A stretch of DNA of 64,000 nucleotides from an uncultured bacterium (lineage in GTDB: Bacteria > Planctomycetota > UBA1135 > GCA-002686595). The DNA lies in NCBI GenBank assembly GCA_937905825.1, contig CALCXM010000083.1, positions 1 through 64,000 on the forward strand, given 5' to 3'. A program made the translations under genes and the position numbers. The notes beneath the pieces are model-generated. The model saw only the letters and a list, made by a program, of their open reading frames with translations. It did no database searches and was not told the origin of the DNA. Below are positions 55,241 through 62,521 of this stretch, piece after piece. Position 1 is the first letter of the stretch. Each line of letters begins with the position of its first letter.

Positions 55241-56080
55241 ATGGTCCCCCCCTTGCGTCTGGGCATCTCCACCTGCCCCAACGACACCTTTGCCTTCCAC
55301 GGCATTCTGAGCGGCAAGACCTCCACCGATGGTTTGCAGTTCGATCTCAGCCTGCACGACGTGCAAGAGTTGAACGAAGGTCTGCGCGCTGGGATCTTCG
55401 ACGTGGCCAAGGGCAGTTGCGCGGTGGGCTTGGAACTCGCCGGGGAGCTCGTCATGTTGCCCGTGGGTGCGGCCCTCGGATTTGGCAACGGTCCCTTGGT
55501 GCTGGCCCCTAAGCAGCCGCGACCAGCGGGCGGACCGTTCGTCGTGCTCGGGCCGGGTCGTGACACGACTGCCGAGCTGCTCTTCCGCTTGTTCTACCCC
55601 GAGCAGACGGCGCCCCGATCCGTGGTCTTCTCGGAGATCATGCCCGCCTTGCAAGCAGGCCGCGCAGACCTGGGTGTGTGCATCCACGAGGGCCGCTTCA
55701 CCTATGAAGAGGCCGGACTCAAGTGCGTCGAGGACCTCGGTCTGCGTTGGGAAGCCTTGACCCAAGGCCCCCTGCCCCTCGGTGGACTCTTCGCGAAGAA
55801 GTCCCTGGACCCAGCCATCACACAAAAGGTGGTGGACGCCATCTCGGAATCCTTGGCCTACGCCCGCGCCCATCCCGACGAGGCCCTGCTCTCCATGCGC
55901 CAGTACGCCCAGGAGCAGAGCGACGAGGTCCTGCGCTCCCACGTGGAGCTTTACGTCAACGAGCACACCACTCAGCTCGGCGAACTGGGCGGTCAGGCCT
56001 TGGCGCGCCTGGAAGCGGAGGCGCGCGCGGCAGGGCTCTTGCCCGGGGACGGGCCGGCCCTGCAAGTGTTCGGCGCTTAG
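55241..56080 (+). CDS. mqnD: 1,4-dihydroxy-6-naphthoate synthase
   Basis: The start MVPPLRLGISTCPND gives 279 residues; an ATG at 55208 overlapping mqnB is also possible. STCPNDTFAFHG is the MqnD signature, followed by the periplasmic-binding-protein-like fold, with AKGSCAVGL, LGPGRDTTAELLFRL, ADLGVCIHEGRFTYEE and LPLGGLFAKK. The conserved His in IHEGRFTYEE matches the family. It converts cyclic dehypoxanthine futalosine to 1,4-dihydroxy-6-naphthoate for menaquinone. The rest of the pathway lies outside the window. Confidence 0.95.
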   Translation: MVPPLRLGISTCPNDTFAFHGILSGKTSTDGLQFDLSLHDVQELNEGLRAGIFDVAKGSCAVGLELAGELVMLPVGAALGFGNGPLVLAPKQPRPAGGPFVVLGPGRDTTAELLFRLFYPEQTAPRSVVFSEIMPALQAGRADLGVCIHEGRFTYEEAGLKCVEDLGLRWEALTQGPLPLGGLFAKKSLDPAITQKVVDAISESLAYARAHPDEALLSMRQYAQEQSDEVLRSHVELYVNEHTTQLGELGGQALARLEAEARAAGLLPGDGPALQVFGA

Positions 56081-56087
56081 GCGCGGC

Positions 56088-56675
56088 TCACTGGGCGCCG
56101 TAGCGCAGTTCCACGCTGGAGACGCAATCGAGCTCGCCCTCCCGTTCGACGAGCGCCACCACGAACAAACGATCGTAGGCCGTGTCCGGCAAGAGCGCTC
56201 CGTGCCGAGGATGCTGCTCCACCTCGGCCGCATCCTTGCCCGAGAGACTCTTGTAGAGCCCGGGGGTCGTGTTGGAGTGACCAGCGATGACCGCTACGCT
56301 GCCAGGGGGAAGCTGCTTGATGCTGGCCATGAAAGCCGGCATGTCGCGTGGGTCGTACTCCGCGATCTCTAGGCCCTGGGCGCTGGCGAGGGGAGCCAGG
56401 GTGGCCCGTGTGCGTTTGTAAGCGGTGGAGAAGAGATGGCTCACCTTGGATTCGCCAAGCACGCGCGCAAGTTCTGCGGCGCGCGCTTCCCCAGCTTCGG
56501 AGAGCTCGGGGTCGCGCGGGTCCTCCGTTAGCTTTTCCCCGTGGCGAACCAGGATCAGCGTGCGGGCGAGGGTTGTGGCCTGGGAGCTCCGCGTCTCCTG
56601 AGCGGAACCGTCGGAAAGCATCCAAGAGCCGAACAGAAAAACCAGAAGAGTCGTGAGGATCGTGTAGCGCTGCAT
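56088..56675 (-). CDS. Exported histidine phosphatase (SixA/PGM-like)
   Basis: The start MQRYTILTTLLVFLFG gives a signal peptide and 195 residues. LILVRHGEK carries the phospho-accepting His of the RHG motif. STAYKRTRATLAPLA and VAVIAGHSNT supply the second Arg and the second catalytic His. It probably dephosphorylates a small molecule or protein in the periplasm; the substrate is unknown. It converges with mqnD, the stop codons being 8 bases apart. Confidence 0.9.
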   Translation of the reverse strand: MQRYTILTTLLVFLFGSWMLSDGSAQETRSSQATTLARTLILVRHGEKLTEDPRDPELSEAGEARAAELARVLGESKVSHLFSTAYKRTRATLAPLASAQGLEIAEYDPRDMPAFMASIKQLPPGSVAVIAGHSNTTPGLYKSLSGKDAAEVEQHPRHGALLPDTAYDRLFVVALVEREGELDCVSSVELRYGAQ

Positions 56676-56713
56676 GGCCGGTATCGAAGGGGCGTCGGAA
56701 ACGGGATACAAAG

Positions 56714-56755
56714 AAGCAAGACCGCCGTGTCCGGACGGACGCGGCGGTCTTGCTT
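56714..56755 (-). terminator. Terminator of the H1-like gene
   Basis: A 13-bp perfect stem (AAGCAAGACCGCC/GGCGGTCTTGCTT) with a 16-base loop is followed on the minus strand by CTTTGTAT. It lies 24 bases after the stop of the small H1-like gene and before the phosphatase start. Confidence 0.85.
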
Positions 56756-56778
56756 GAATGAGTCGGAGGGTCGGCTGA

Positions 56779-56964
56779 CTACTGCTTGCCGCCGGCGTCG
56801 CGCAGTTCGAGCATTTCCTTGCGGACGTCCTGAGCGGCCGCCTTGAGGTCTTGCATCGCCTTGCGAACGCGGGAGGTTGCTGCTTTGTTTCCGGCCTCTG
56901 CTTTCTCAACGTCGCCACGGGCTGCGTCGAGGATGGCGTTCAGCTTGTCGAAGTTTTCGCTCAT
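56779..56964 (-). CDS. Histone H1-like (Hc1-type) small nucleoid protein
   Basis: The 61-residue product starts MSENFDKLNAILDAARGD. The pattern AEAGNKAATSRVRKAMQDLKAAAQDVRKEM resembles the N-terminal helical domain of bacterial H1-like proteins (Hc1, Pfam PF07432), in which GNKAA-(G/T)-R-x-RKALQ-LK is conserved. It lacks the long Lys/Ala tail of Chlamydia Hc1, as do short Bacteroidetes members. It likely binds DNA. A longer in-frame start at 57093 adds residues with no family match. Its own strong terminator implies a monocistronic unit. Confidence 0.85.
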   Translation of the reverse strand: MSENFDKLNAILDAARGDVEKAEAGNKAATSRVRKAMQDLKAAAQDVRKEMLELRDAGGKQ

Positions 56965-57323
56965 AGTTAGGTGCTTCTTGGTCAATCGTGGGGATGTACC
57001 CAGCGCGTGTCTCAGGGCTGGAATCAAGTTCTGAGTGGGCTTTGAGGCCCTCCCGGGGCCCCTAGTTAAGCAACGAAACCGCCAAAGGATCAAGCTCGCC
57101 CCCCCGCCCCTGGCCTAAAAAACCGGGGTGGGCCGTTCCTGGCCCCGACTCCAAAGGACACAAACGGGCTGTAAACCCTGGTTTGTTGGGGCCTTATGTA
57201 CGCAAGAGGCCCAAGTCTCGTCCCCAATCAGCGACCGTTCTTTTTGGGGCAAAAACACACTCGCAGCCAAGAAACAGGCCCTGGGCGCCCCCTATGGCCT
57301 ACCTCTCCGGAGCCCTTCGGGAC
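56965..57323. other. Intergenic region upstream of the H1-like gene
   Basis: These 359 bases hold the GNAT gene 3' end and the H1-like promoter. A TTTTTGGGGCAAAAA palindrome lies at 57241-57255, and a bulged CCCCTGG/CCGGGG hairpin near 57107-57127 has a run of six A in the loop. Neither is a clear terminator. No RNA gene or plausible reading frame is seen. Confidence 0.45.
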
Positions 57324-58334
57324 CTAGGCGAGGTCCGAGTCGGCCAGGGTGAACCAGCCATGTCGATGGATCCATGCGGGATCCAAGCGTCGATCAAAGC
57401 TGCGTATGAGCCAGTGATAGGGCGTGGGATGCACGCGCCAACCCTGCCCTTGAAACCAGTGGAAGGCGCCCGCGAACGGTGGAACAAGGGTGACCACGCG
57501 GTCCAAGCCCAGTTCCCGTGCCGTCTGCTGAACGGCCCCTTCTAATTGCGCGGCCACGGCGTGCTCCTCAGAAGGAACGAGCCAATCGCAGAGCGCCAAG
57601 GCCCCCGGCCAATGCCATGGAGTCTCGCGCACGACCGCCACAGCGCGCAAGATCCCGTCCGTTCGTACAGCGAGCAGGCGATAGTTCACGCTGGGATGCT
57701 CGAGGAAGCGCGCGCGCATCCATTGCGCGTCACGAATGGCGGAAAGCCCCCACTCCCCCGCACAACGCTCCCAAAGCCAACGGAGCTCCTCTTCCCACTG
57801 CACGAGGTCTTCGGCCCTGAGGCGCAGGACCGCAGGATCCGCGGGCGGAAGCAGTTCAGGCACCTCGCGTAGCAAACACAACTCTTCACGCACGAGTTGG
57901 TACCCCAGGAAGCGTTCTCCAAAGCGTCGTGCCGAGGCGATCGGCCAACCGTGATGCATCAAGTCACCGGCCGCTTCCCCGTAGCGCGCGAAGAAGGCTT
58001 GGGCGACTTCTGTGTGCAAGCGCTGTCCTGCGAGGCCGGTGCGCTGGGCTGGGTGCACCATCAAGTCCACCCAATGCACGCAGGTGCGTTCCTGCCCGTC
58101 GAACCAAGTCCTGCTCGGCATGCCGACGCAGGCGGCGAGGACCTGGTCCCCTTGAATGGCAAGCACACCGCGGGTTCCAGGGGCTTCTGCTTGAAGGCCG
58201 TGGTCTCCCCCATGGAAAAGGTAGGCCCACTCCGCGCGGGTCTTGGCGCGCTCGTCGCTGAAGCACGCCCGTTGGCAGGCAAGCCAGGGCTCCGCATCTT
58301 CCGCGCGCCATTCACGAATCTCGTAGGCGCTCAT
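57324..58334 (-). CDS. GNAT-type N-acetyltransferase, tandem copy 1
   Basis: The 336-residue product starts MSAYEIREWRAEDAEPWLACQRACF, the usual first strand and helix of the GNAT fold. An acetyl-CoA site fits VDLMVHPAQRTGLAGQRLH (V-x-x-x-(Q/R)-x-x-G-x-(G/A)). The second half (GILRAVAVV, LGLDRVVTLVPP, FHWFQGQGWRV) looks like a second, degenerate GNAT unit. It resembles the next gene upstream in length, order (ARRFGERFLGYQ versus ARRVGERFLGYQ) and ending (LADSDLA versus LGDTDLS), so they arose by duplication. Substrate unknown. Confidence 0.82.
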   Translation of the reverse strand: MSAYEIREWRAEDAEPWLACQRACFSDERAKTRAEWAYLFHGGDHGLQAEAPGTRGVLAIQGDQVLAACVGMPSRTWFDGQERTCVHWVDLMVHPAQRTGLAGQRLHTEVAQAFFARYGEAAGDLMHHGWPIASARRFGERFLGYQLVREELCLLREVPELLPPADPAVLRLRAEDLVQWEEELRWLWERCAGEWGLSAIRDAQWMRARFLEHPSVNYRLLAVRTDGILRAVAVVRETPWHWPGALALCDWLVPSEEHAVAAQLEGAVQQTARELGLDRVVTLVPPFAGAFHWFQGQGWRVHPTPYHWLIRSFDRRLDPAWIHRHGWFTLADSDLA

Positions 58335-58337
58335 GGA

Positions 58338-58379
58338 AGGTTCAATAGGTGGCTCAAGGGAGGTTCAATAGGTGACTCA
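58338..58379. repeat. Tandem 19-bp repeat at the GNAT junction
   Basis: AGGTTCAATAGGTG(G/A)CTCA occurs at 58338-58356 and 58361-58379, 18 of 19 bases identical, 23-base period. The second copy supplies the stop codon of the upstream GNAT gene (TCA, read as TGA on the minus strand). The leader of the downstream gene therefore consists largely of the repeat. Confidence 0.9.
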
Positions 58380-59384
58380 GGAGAGGTCCGTGTCTCCCAA
58401 GCTCATGCGCCACTTCTCGCGCCAGAACTCGGTGGAGTAGGTGCGATCATAACTTCGACCGACCAAGAACAAGGAACTTCCTCGCACGTGAAAGCCCCGG
58501 GCTTGGTACCGGCCAAAGGCTCCGGAGTTGGGCGCGAGCAGGGCGATTAGCTTGGGCTCCGACTGCTCGCAGGCGATCCCCCAAGCAGCTGCGATCAAGG
58601 CACCTTCGTCCTTGTCGCGGGTGACCAATTCACACAGGAGCGTGCCGCGGGTTTCTCCAAGCTTGCCGCGGGTCAAGAGCGCATAACCGATCAGCTCCCC
58701 GGCATCCGTGCGTTGCACGAGCAGTTGGTAGGTACGGCTTGGATGCTCCGCGTAACGCCAAGCGAGGGTCTGCGCGCTGCGATCGGCCTGGACCCGGTCC
58801 CCCGCGAGCAGGCTTTCGTTCAAGGCATCAAAGCTCGCCGCCTCCTCGTTCAGCAGCGCCAGTGCGGCTCGTTCCACTCGAGCTCGGGGGGCAGCGGCGG
58901 GTGCTCTAAACAACTGCAAGAGTGGTTGCGCTCGAAAGCCTTGATAGCCGAGAAAACGCTCGCCAACGCGGCGCGCCCTGGGAACTGGGAAGCCCCACAT
59001 CCAGGGATCCCCTTGATCGCTGACTGCGCCGTACTGACGAGCAAAGACTTCACCGGTTTGCACAAAGGCGCCCCGTCTGCCAAGTCCGCGCGCGTTCAGA
59101 CTGGAGAAGGAATCGACCCCTTGGGTGATGTTCGTCCACTCACCGTCCAAGCAAATGCGTTGGGGCAGACCGGCGTATTGAGCGAGGACCTGACCGCTTT
59201 CATCCAAGCCGATGGTGGCGCGCAAGCCGCATGGGTTCTCGAAGAACTTCCAACGCCAGTGTGCGGGTGTCAGCGGCGAGTAGTCCGGGTCCGAGTGGGC
59301 ATTCGCCTGGTGGAAGGCCGGCAACAACAGCTCCTCGTCGGACAACCGAACTTCACGGATCGAAGCGATGCGGGGCCTCATCAT
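58377..59384 (-). CDS. GNAT-type N-acetyltransferase, tandem copy 2
   Basis: The 335-residue paralogue of the downstream gene starts MMRPRIASIREVRLSDEELLLPAFHQAN. GVDSFSSLNARGLGRRGAF occupies the acetyl-CoA-binding position, and ARRVGERFLGYQGF matches its neighbour. The loop Q-x-x-G-x-G is less well kept than in copy 1 (SLNARGLGRRG), so activity may differ. It lies 60 bases from the tRNA-Sec 3' end on the same strand. Substrate unknown. Confidence 0.8.
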   Translation of the reverse strand: MMRPRIASIREVRLSDEELLLPAFHQANAHSDPDYSPLTPAHWRWKFFENPCGLRATIGLDESGQVLAQYAGLPQRICLDGEWTNITQGVDSFSSLNARGLGRRGAFVQTGEVFARQYGAVSDQGDPWMWGFPVPRARRVGERFLGYQGFRAQPLLQLFRAPAAAPRARVERAALALLNEEAASFDALNESLLAGDRVQADRSAQTLAWRYAEHPSRTYQLLVQRTDAGELIGYALLTRGKLGETRGTLLCELVTRDKDEGALIAAAWGIACEQSEPKLIALLAPNSGAFGRYQARGFHVRGSSLFLVGRSYDRTYSTEFWREKWRMSLGDTDLS

Positions 59385-59443
59385 GCGAATTCGGGGTTGC
59401 GCTTGCGCAAGGGACTGCGCAGATTGCCGCTACTTAGAAAGGA

Positions 59444-59541
59444 TGGCGGGAGTGCATGGGAATCGAACCCACCGGTCCCGCTGTTCACGGAACCCAACCG
59501 GCTTTGAAGGCCGGGCCGCACACCAGCACGGATCCACTCCC
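59444..59541 (-). tRNA. selC: Selenocysteine tRNA, anticodon UCA
   Basis: The minus strand folds as tRNA-Sec: acceptor GGGAGTG paired with CACTCCC, encoded GCCA end, anticodon loop CTTCAAA in stem GGC/GCC (anticodon TCA at 59507-59505), a long variable arm, and a T arm with GGTTCGATTCC. At 98 bases it is far longer than standard tRNAs, as expected for the 8/5 or similar acceptor-T arrangement. The eighth acceptor position would be G-G, so 7 bp pair cleanly. It inserts selenocysteine at UGA with SelB. selA and selB are not in the window. Confidence 0.95.
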
Positions 59542-59722
59542 CTTCCTAGGGGCGCAAGCGTAGATCCGATCAATAGACAGGTCCAGGATCAGGTTTTGAA
59601 AACATCCCCACGCGAGCAGCTATCGGGGGATAGATCGGAGGATCGTGGCTGCAACGGCAATCGGAGATCAACGACAACAAGGAATCCGCTGGACTCGATT
59701 GGATCCGGGCCAGGCATCCGTC

Positions 59723-61237
59723 CTATCCGCGCTGTCCTGGCACGAGCCATCCTGCGTCGCCGCTGCGGGGTTCGGCGGGCAGGCCCCCCGCCCAGCGCCT
59801 GAGTTCCTGGGCGCCCCCGCCAGCAGGCCGCCCCCAGAATCCACAGGAGAAGGCAACCCCGCGCTTCAAGTCATCAAAGCCTGCGGGCAAGGGAATGCGC
59901 ACCACCGCACCGCCGCTCCATGTTTGGCCGTCGAGTCGCGCGAGCGCCCGCACGTCCTGCAACCCACCGGCGTTCTCGACCCGCAAGACGATGGAGTCCA
60001 CTCGGCGCAGAACCGTCATCGAGGCGGCGGCTTGGCCCGGCCTTTCGCGCAGCATCTCGACCCGTTGCGAACGGCCATCGGCGCGCGCCTGGCGCACCCG
60101 GCGCAAGGTCGTCTCGAGCAGCAAGCGTCCCGCTTTGCGACCAGGCCCTGGCCCCCATTCGAAGAGCCCGAGGATCAACGGGTCGCCACCGGGACTGAAG
60201 GAGCCGCCCTTCAATTGAAACTCGAGGGAGCGACTCTCCCGCGCTTGCAGTTCGAGGAGCACGGGAAGTCCCTGCGCATCAAAGGCACCGCGGCGCACGA
60301 AGAGCTCCAGCGCCAGGCGTACCGGATAAGGGAACGGATTGCTCACATGCAGTTCGGGCTTCCAATCCCCGAGCCAGTCCCCGGACCCCGCCCGGTTCGT
60401 GCCACTCGCTACGGGCAACTCCGAAACCCGCAAGGGATACTCGGCGAGCCCGTCGCCGCACAAAGCCATCAAACGCCGGATGTTCTGTGCGCGGGTGACT
60501 TCACTGGTGCTCAAGGCATTGATCCCATGGCCCATGACCGCGAACAACTCCTCGGCGGATTCCGCGCCCAGGGCCCAGCGTTCAAAGGGCCAAGACTCCT
60601 CCGCCGGAACCTGACTCCAACCATCGGCAACGGTCACCGCCACAGCGCTCAAGCGTTCATCCCGCGCGAACAATAGATCGGACTTGTTCGCCCGCCGCAC
60701 CATAAGAACGCTGGCCAGGCCCGCATCCCGCAGTTCCAGGCATTGATCCCGTCGCACGCTTCCTACGCGCAGGGAGATCGGTTGCCCCAGGGACTGCTGC
60801 GTGCGGCGCAACTCACCGATCAGTTCGCCGTCGTGCAGCTCCACGAAGTGCATGGGCCAACCACCGTAGGATCCCTGCAGGGTGAGCACTTCCTCGAGGT
60901 AGGGAACCGGCTCCCCCACAAAGTCCTTGCTGAACCAAGCGCCCACATCCAAGGCAGCGAGCTCAGCAGGACTCAACTCCGCGAGAGCCCGCGAAACCTC
61001 CGCCGTGCGCAGACAGGTGGAGTCGCGCATGACCACGGGTTCTCCTCGGCCAGCGGCGCGCAGGTCGTAGTGCAAGCCATCCGCACCCAGTTCGAGGGCG
61101 CGCTCAAAGGAAGCCAAGGTGTTCTCCGGGGCTTCCAGGGGCACCCCGCGCTGTCCGAAAACCCACGGGGGCCTCCCGCTGTCGGGCCCCTCCCCCCTTG
61201 GATTCATCCCCGAATGTTCAAAGCGCCTGCCATCCAT
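59723..61237 (-). CDS. Glycerophosphodiesterase-like protein with altered catalytic residues
   Basis: The 504-residue protein starts 12 bases after the selD stop, and an ATG 10 codons later is possible. Residues about 25-260 follow the GDPD barrel: QRGVPLEAPENTLASFERALELGADG, HYDLR, VVMRDSTCLRT and PYLEEVL. Active enzymes read HRG, E-x-D and HD at these points; here both catalytic His are Gln and Arg and the metal Glu is His, so diesterase activity is unlikely. The C-terminal half (about 280-500) is beta-rich and unrecognised. There is no signal peptide. Cotranscription with selD is likely. Confidence 0.78.
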   Translation of the reverse strand: MDGRRFEHSGMNPRGEGPDSGRPPWVFGQRGVPLEAPENTLASFERALELGADGLHYDLRAAGRGEPVVMRDSTCLRTAEVSRALAELSPAELAALDVGAWFSKDFVGEPVPYLEEVLTLQGSYGGWPMHFVELHDGELIGELRRTQQSLGQPISLRVGSVRRDQCLELRDAGLASVLMVRRANKSDLLFARDERLSAVAVTVADGWSQVPAEESWPFERWALGAESAEELFAVMGHGINALSTSEVTRAQNIRRLMALCGDGLAEYPLRVSELPVASGTNRAGSGDWLGDWKPELHVSNPFPYPVRLALELFVRRGAFDAQGLPVLLELQARESRSLEFQLKGGSFSPGGDPLILGLFEWGPGPGRKAGRLLLETTLRRVRQARADGRSQRVEMLRERPGQAAASMTVLRRVDSIVLRVENAGGLQDVRALARLDGQTWSGGAVVRIPLPAGFDDLKRGVAFSCGFWGRPAGGGAQELRRWAGGLPAEPRSGDAGWLVPGQRG

Positions 61238-61249
61238 TCGGTGCGGGAT

Positions 61250-62320
61250 TTAGCGGAAGCGAACAGTGGTTGCAGCGCCGCCTGCCTCGACTTCACCGAT
61301 GCGAGCCACCAGTTGATCACGGGCGGCCAGCTCGCTCTCGAGCTGCTGCGCTTGCGCCGCGGGCACAAGGATCATCAGACCGCCGGAGGTCTCTGCGTCG
61401 AACACCAAGTTGACCAGTCCATCTTCCAACCCCTCGGCGACCTCCACGAACTCCGCCAAGCCAGCGCGTCCGCGCTTGGCACCACCGGACGTTCCACCGG
61501 CCGAGGCCAGCTCGAGGGCCCGCGGGAAGAGCGGCAGGCTGCTCGTATCAAAGGAGAGCACCACACCGCTGGCCTTGCCAATGTTGTGACTGTGGCCAGC
61601 CAAGCCGAAGCCCGTGATGTCCGTGCAAGCGTGGGTCGTCACTTGGTTCATGGCGAGGGCCGCCTTGTCGTTGAGGGTCGCCATTTGCAAAGCAGCCGGC
61701 TTCATCTCCTCCCAAGTGATCTTGTTGAACTTGGCCGAAGTCGTCATGGTTCCCATGCCGAGGGCCTTGGTCAGGTAGATCACGTCCCCCACTTTTGCTC
61801 CGCTGTTCGCGGTGACCTTCGCACGGTCGACGATGCCCGTCACGGCGAAGCCGAACTGAGCCTCGGCCGACTGAACCGTGTGTCCACCGGCCACGATGGC
61901 GCCCGCCTCTGCCACCTTGTCGAAGCCGCCGCGGAAGATCTCCGTGATCCACTCCTGGGGAAAGTCCTTGGGGAAGCCAGCCAGGTTCAAGACCGTGAAG
62001 GCCCGTCCGCCCATGGCATAGACATCCGACAGGGAATTCGCCGCCGCGATGGCACCGTACAGGTACGGATCATCCACCACCGGCGGGAAGTAGTCGACGG
62101 TTTGCACCAAGGCCACGGAGTTTCCAGGCCCCATGCCATCGCGCTCATCGAGCAACACAACTCCCGCGTCGTCGATCGAGGAAGGACCGACGATCAGGCG
62201 ATCATCTTCAGGTTTGAGTACGCCGCGCAAGACCTGCGCGAGCTGCCCTTGGGGCATCTTGGCAGCTCAGCCAGCGCAGTCAGCGTAGTCGGTGAGTTTC
62301 TTTTGAGGAGCGTTGTTCAT
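61250..62320 (-). CDS. selD: Selenide, water dikinase, itself a selenoprotein (UGA at codon 18)
   Basis: The enzyme makes selenophosphate from selenide and ATP for selenocysteine-tRNA synthesis. From the ATG at 62320 the frame reads LTDYADCAG, then UGA (62269-62267), then AAKMPQGQLAQVL. This restores the SelD N-terminus, where active Cys or Sec precedes the AAK/KIS Lys. Downstream are DDAGVVLLDE, NSLSDVYAMGG, GGHTVQSAEAQFG and TDITGFGLAGH. The length is 356 residues with Sec, normal for SelD. Calling it from the internal ATG at 62257 drops the active-site residue. A hairpin abuts the UGA. The GDPD-like gene follows after 12 bases. Confidence 0.9.
62240..62269 (-). promoter_or_regulatory. SECIS-like hairpin at the selD UGA
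   Basis: On the minus strand the UGA is followed immediately by an 8-bp perfect stem (GAGCTGCC/GGCAGCTC) with a 13-base loop. Bacterial SECIS elements are hairpins just 3' of the UGA inside the coding sequence and bind SelB. Position fits; loop sequence identity to known elements was not tested. Confidence 0.65.
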
Positions 62321-62521
62321 GGGCGCAGTCTACTCGCCGCAGGCCAGCGAGTTCCAGTTCGTGATGGAAGTGAGCGGAAATCTGTTTCCCGTCGGGAGCG
62401 TGGGAGCTTGACGGAGCTGGCCGCGAGCTGTGACCGAACTTCATGCCTAACCAGCGGATTCATGGCCCAACTAGCCCCTTGCGCTCGGCTGGAACGGGCA
62501 CGTCGTGACGAATCGGGCAGA

